Shown here piece after piece: positions 63,877 through 64,000 of a stretch of DNA of 64,000 nt; position 1 is the first letter of the stretch, and each line of letters begins with the position of its first letter. A program made the translations under genes and the position numbers. Under the pieces are notes generated by a model. The model ran no database searches, was not told the DNA's origin, and saw only the letters and a program-made list of their open reading frames with translations. The stretch is from Candidatus Paracaedibacteraceae bacterium (GTDB lineage Bacteria > Pseudomonadota > Alphaproteobacteria > Paracaedibacterales > Paracaedibacteraceae): positions 664,944-728,943 of the forward strand of contig JAHBYH010000001.1 of assembly GCA_019636055.1 (NCBI GenBank), given 5' to 3'.

Positions 63877-64000
63877 TTAAGGTAACGTGAAATTAATCTC
63901 TATACTCAATCAAACGCAATCATCCTTTCCGACTAGCAAAGCTATAATTTAAAAGAAAACCTTAGCTGTACAGCCACATTGGTCATAGAGGTTGGAAATC
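63877..64000. repeat. Possible third MITE-like family B copy, cut by window end
   Basis: TTAAGGTAACGTGAAATTAA resembles the family B terminal repeat, and CATCC..CCGACTAG and AAAACCTTAGC echo internal blocks of copy 1. The right end is outside the window. Confidence 0.4.

Noticed and set aside
1-64000. CRISPR array, prophage or integrated plasmid
   Set aside because: No regularly spaced repeats, integrase, phage structural genes or plasmid replication genes were seen.

Overview
The window looks like a chromosomal segment of an AT-rich, motile, Gram-negative alphaproteobacterium, most likely an intracellular or host-associated one (Holosporales/Paracaedibacter-type is my inference, not shown by the sequence). 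The core genes are alphaproteobacterial in kind and order: the tatABC-serS-surE-nlpD-yajC-secDF block, a ParC of alphaproteobacterial type, petABC, YejABEF and single-subunit methylmalonyl-CoA mutase. Between core operons lie many genes for exported proteins of unknown or unusual make-up. Small dispersed repeats and one IS630-type element sit in the gaps.

Layout. 0-6.7 kb: end of nth, rmlB, a translationally coupled pair of exported proteins (an adenylosuccinate synthetase/lyase chimera and a Nudix protein), exoD, an exported kinase-like protein and kdsB. 6.8-13.0 kb: a membrane cytochrome c and the yejABEF peptide importer. 13-17 kb: a cysteine-rich membrane protein and a PilZ-linked processive glycosyltransferase with its HlyD partner. 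17-24.6 kb: meaB, rpmB, a long gap with a small ORF and a structured hairpin, then petABC with a downstream secreted lipase-like gene, then rarA. 24.6-31.3 kb: a MITE-like repeat, an exported protein, nupC, a Sel1-repeat protein with a HicA-like tail, and an IS630 element inserted in an older repeat. 31.4-37.3 kb: a persulfide-sensing-type regulator with rhodanese and AhpD-like genes, rpsP-rimM, tRNA-Leu(GAG), tag, methylmalonyl-CoA mutase and mutT. 37.5-43.4 kb: exported proteins around motAB, including a poly-proline protein coupled to a small outer-membrane barrel. 43.6-48.6 kb: trmD-rplS, small membrane and exported proteins, a nucleotidyltransferase, a secreted FKBP, a second MITE copy and a YciI protein. 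48.6-56.6 kb: the Sec/Tat/serS block. 56.7-64 kb: mutS with a palindromic repeat inside its start, a possibly frameshifted membrane gene, parC and one more exported protein.

How it works together. TatABC would export the Rieske protein, whose N-terminus carries a twin-arginine motif. SecDF-YajC supports the unusually rich set of signal-peptide proteins. RmlB, KdsB, ExoD, the PilZ glycosyltransferase and the HldE-like transferase point to envelope polysaccharide work. MCM plus MeaB indicates propionate/succinate-type carbon flow, and bc1 plus cytochrome c indicates aerobic respiration. YejABEF and NupC import peptides and nucleosides, fitting a nutrient-scavenging lifestyle.

The strongest candidate for something new is the exported PurA-PurB chimera at 2352-3668. 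It has lost or changed key synthetase residues and is translationally coupled to an exported Nudix protein. Next come the exported Sel1-HicA fusion, the two dispersed repeat families (one providing stop codons, one split by the IS630), and the palindromic repeat translated as part of MutS.
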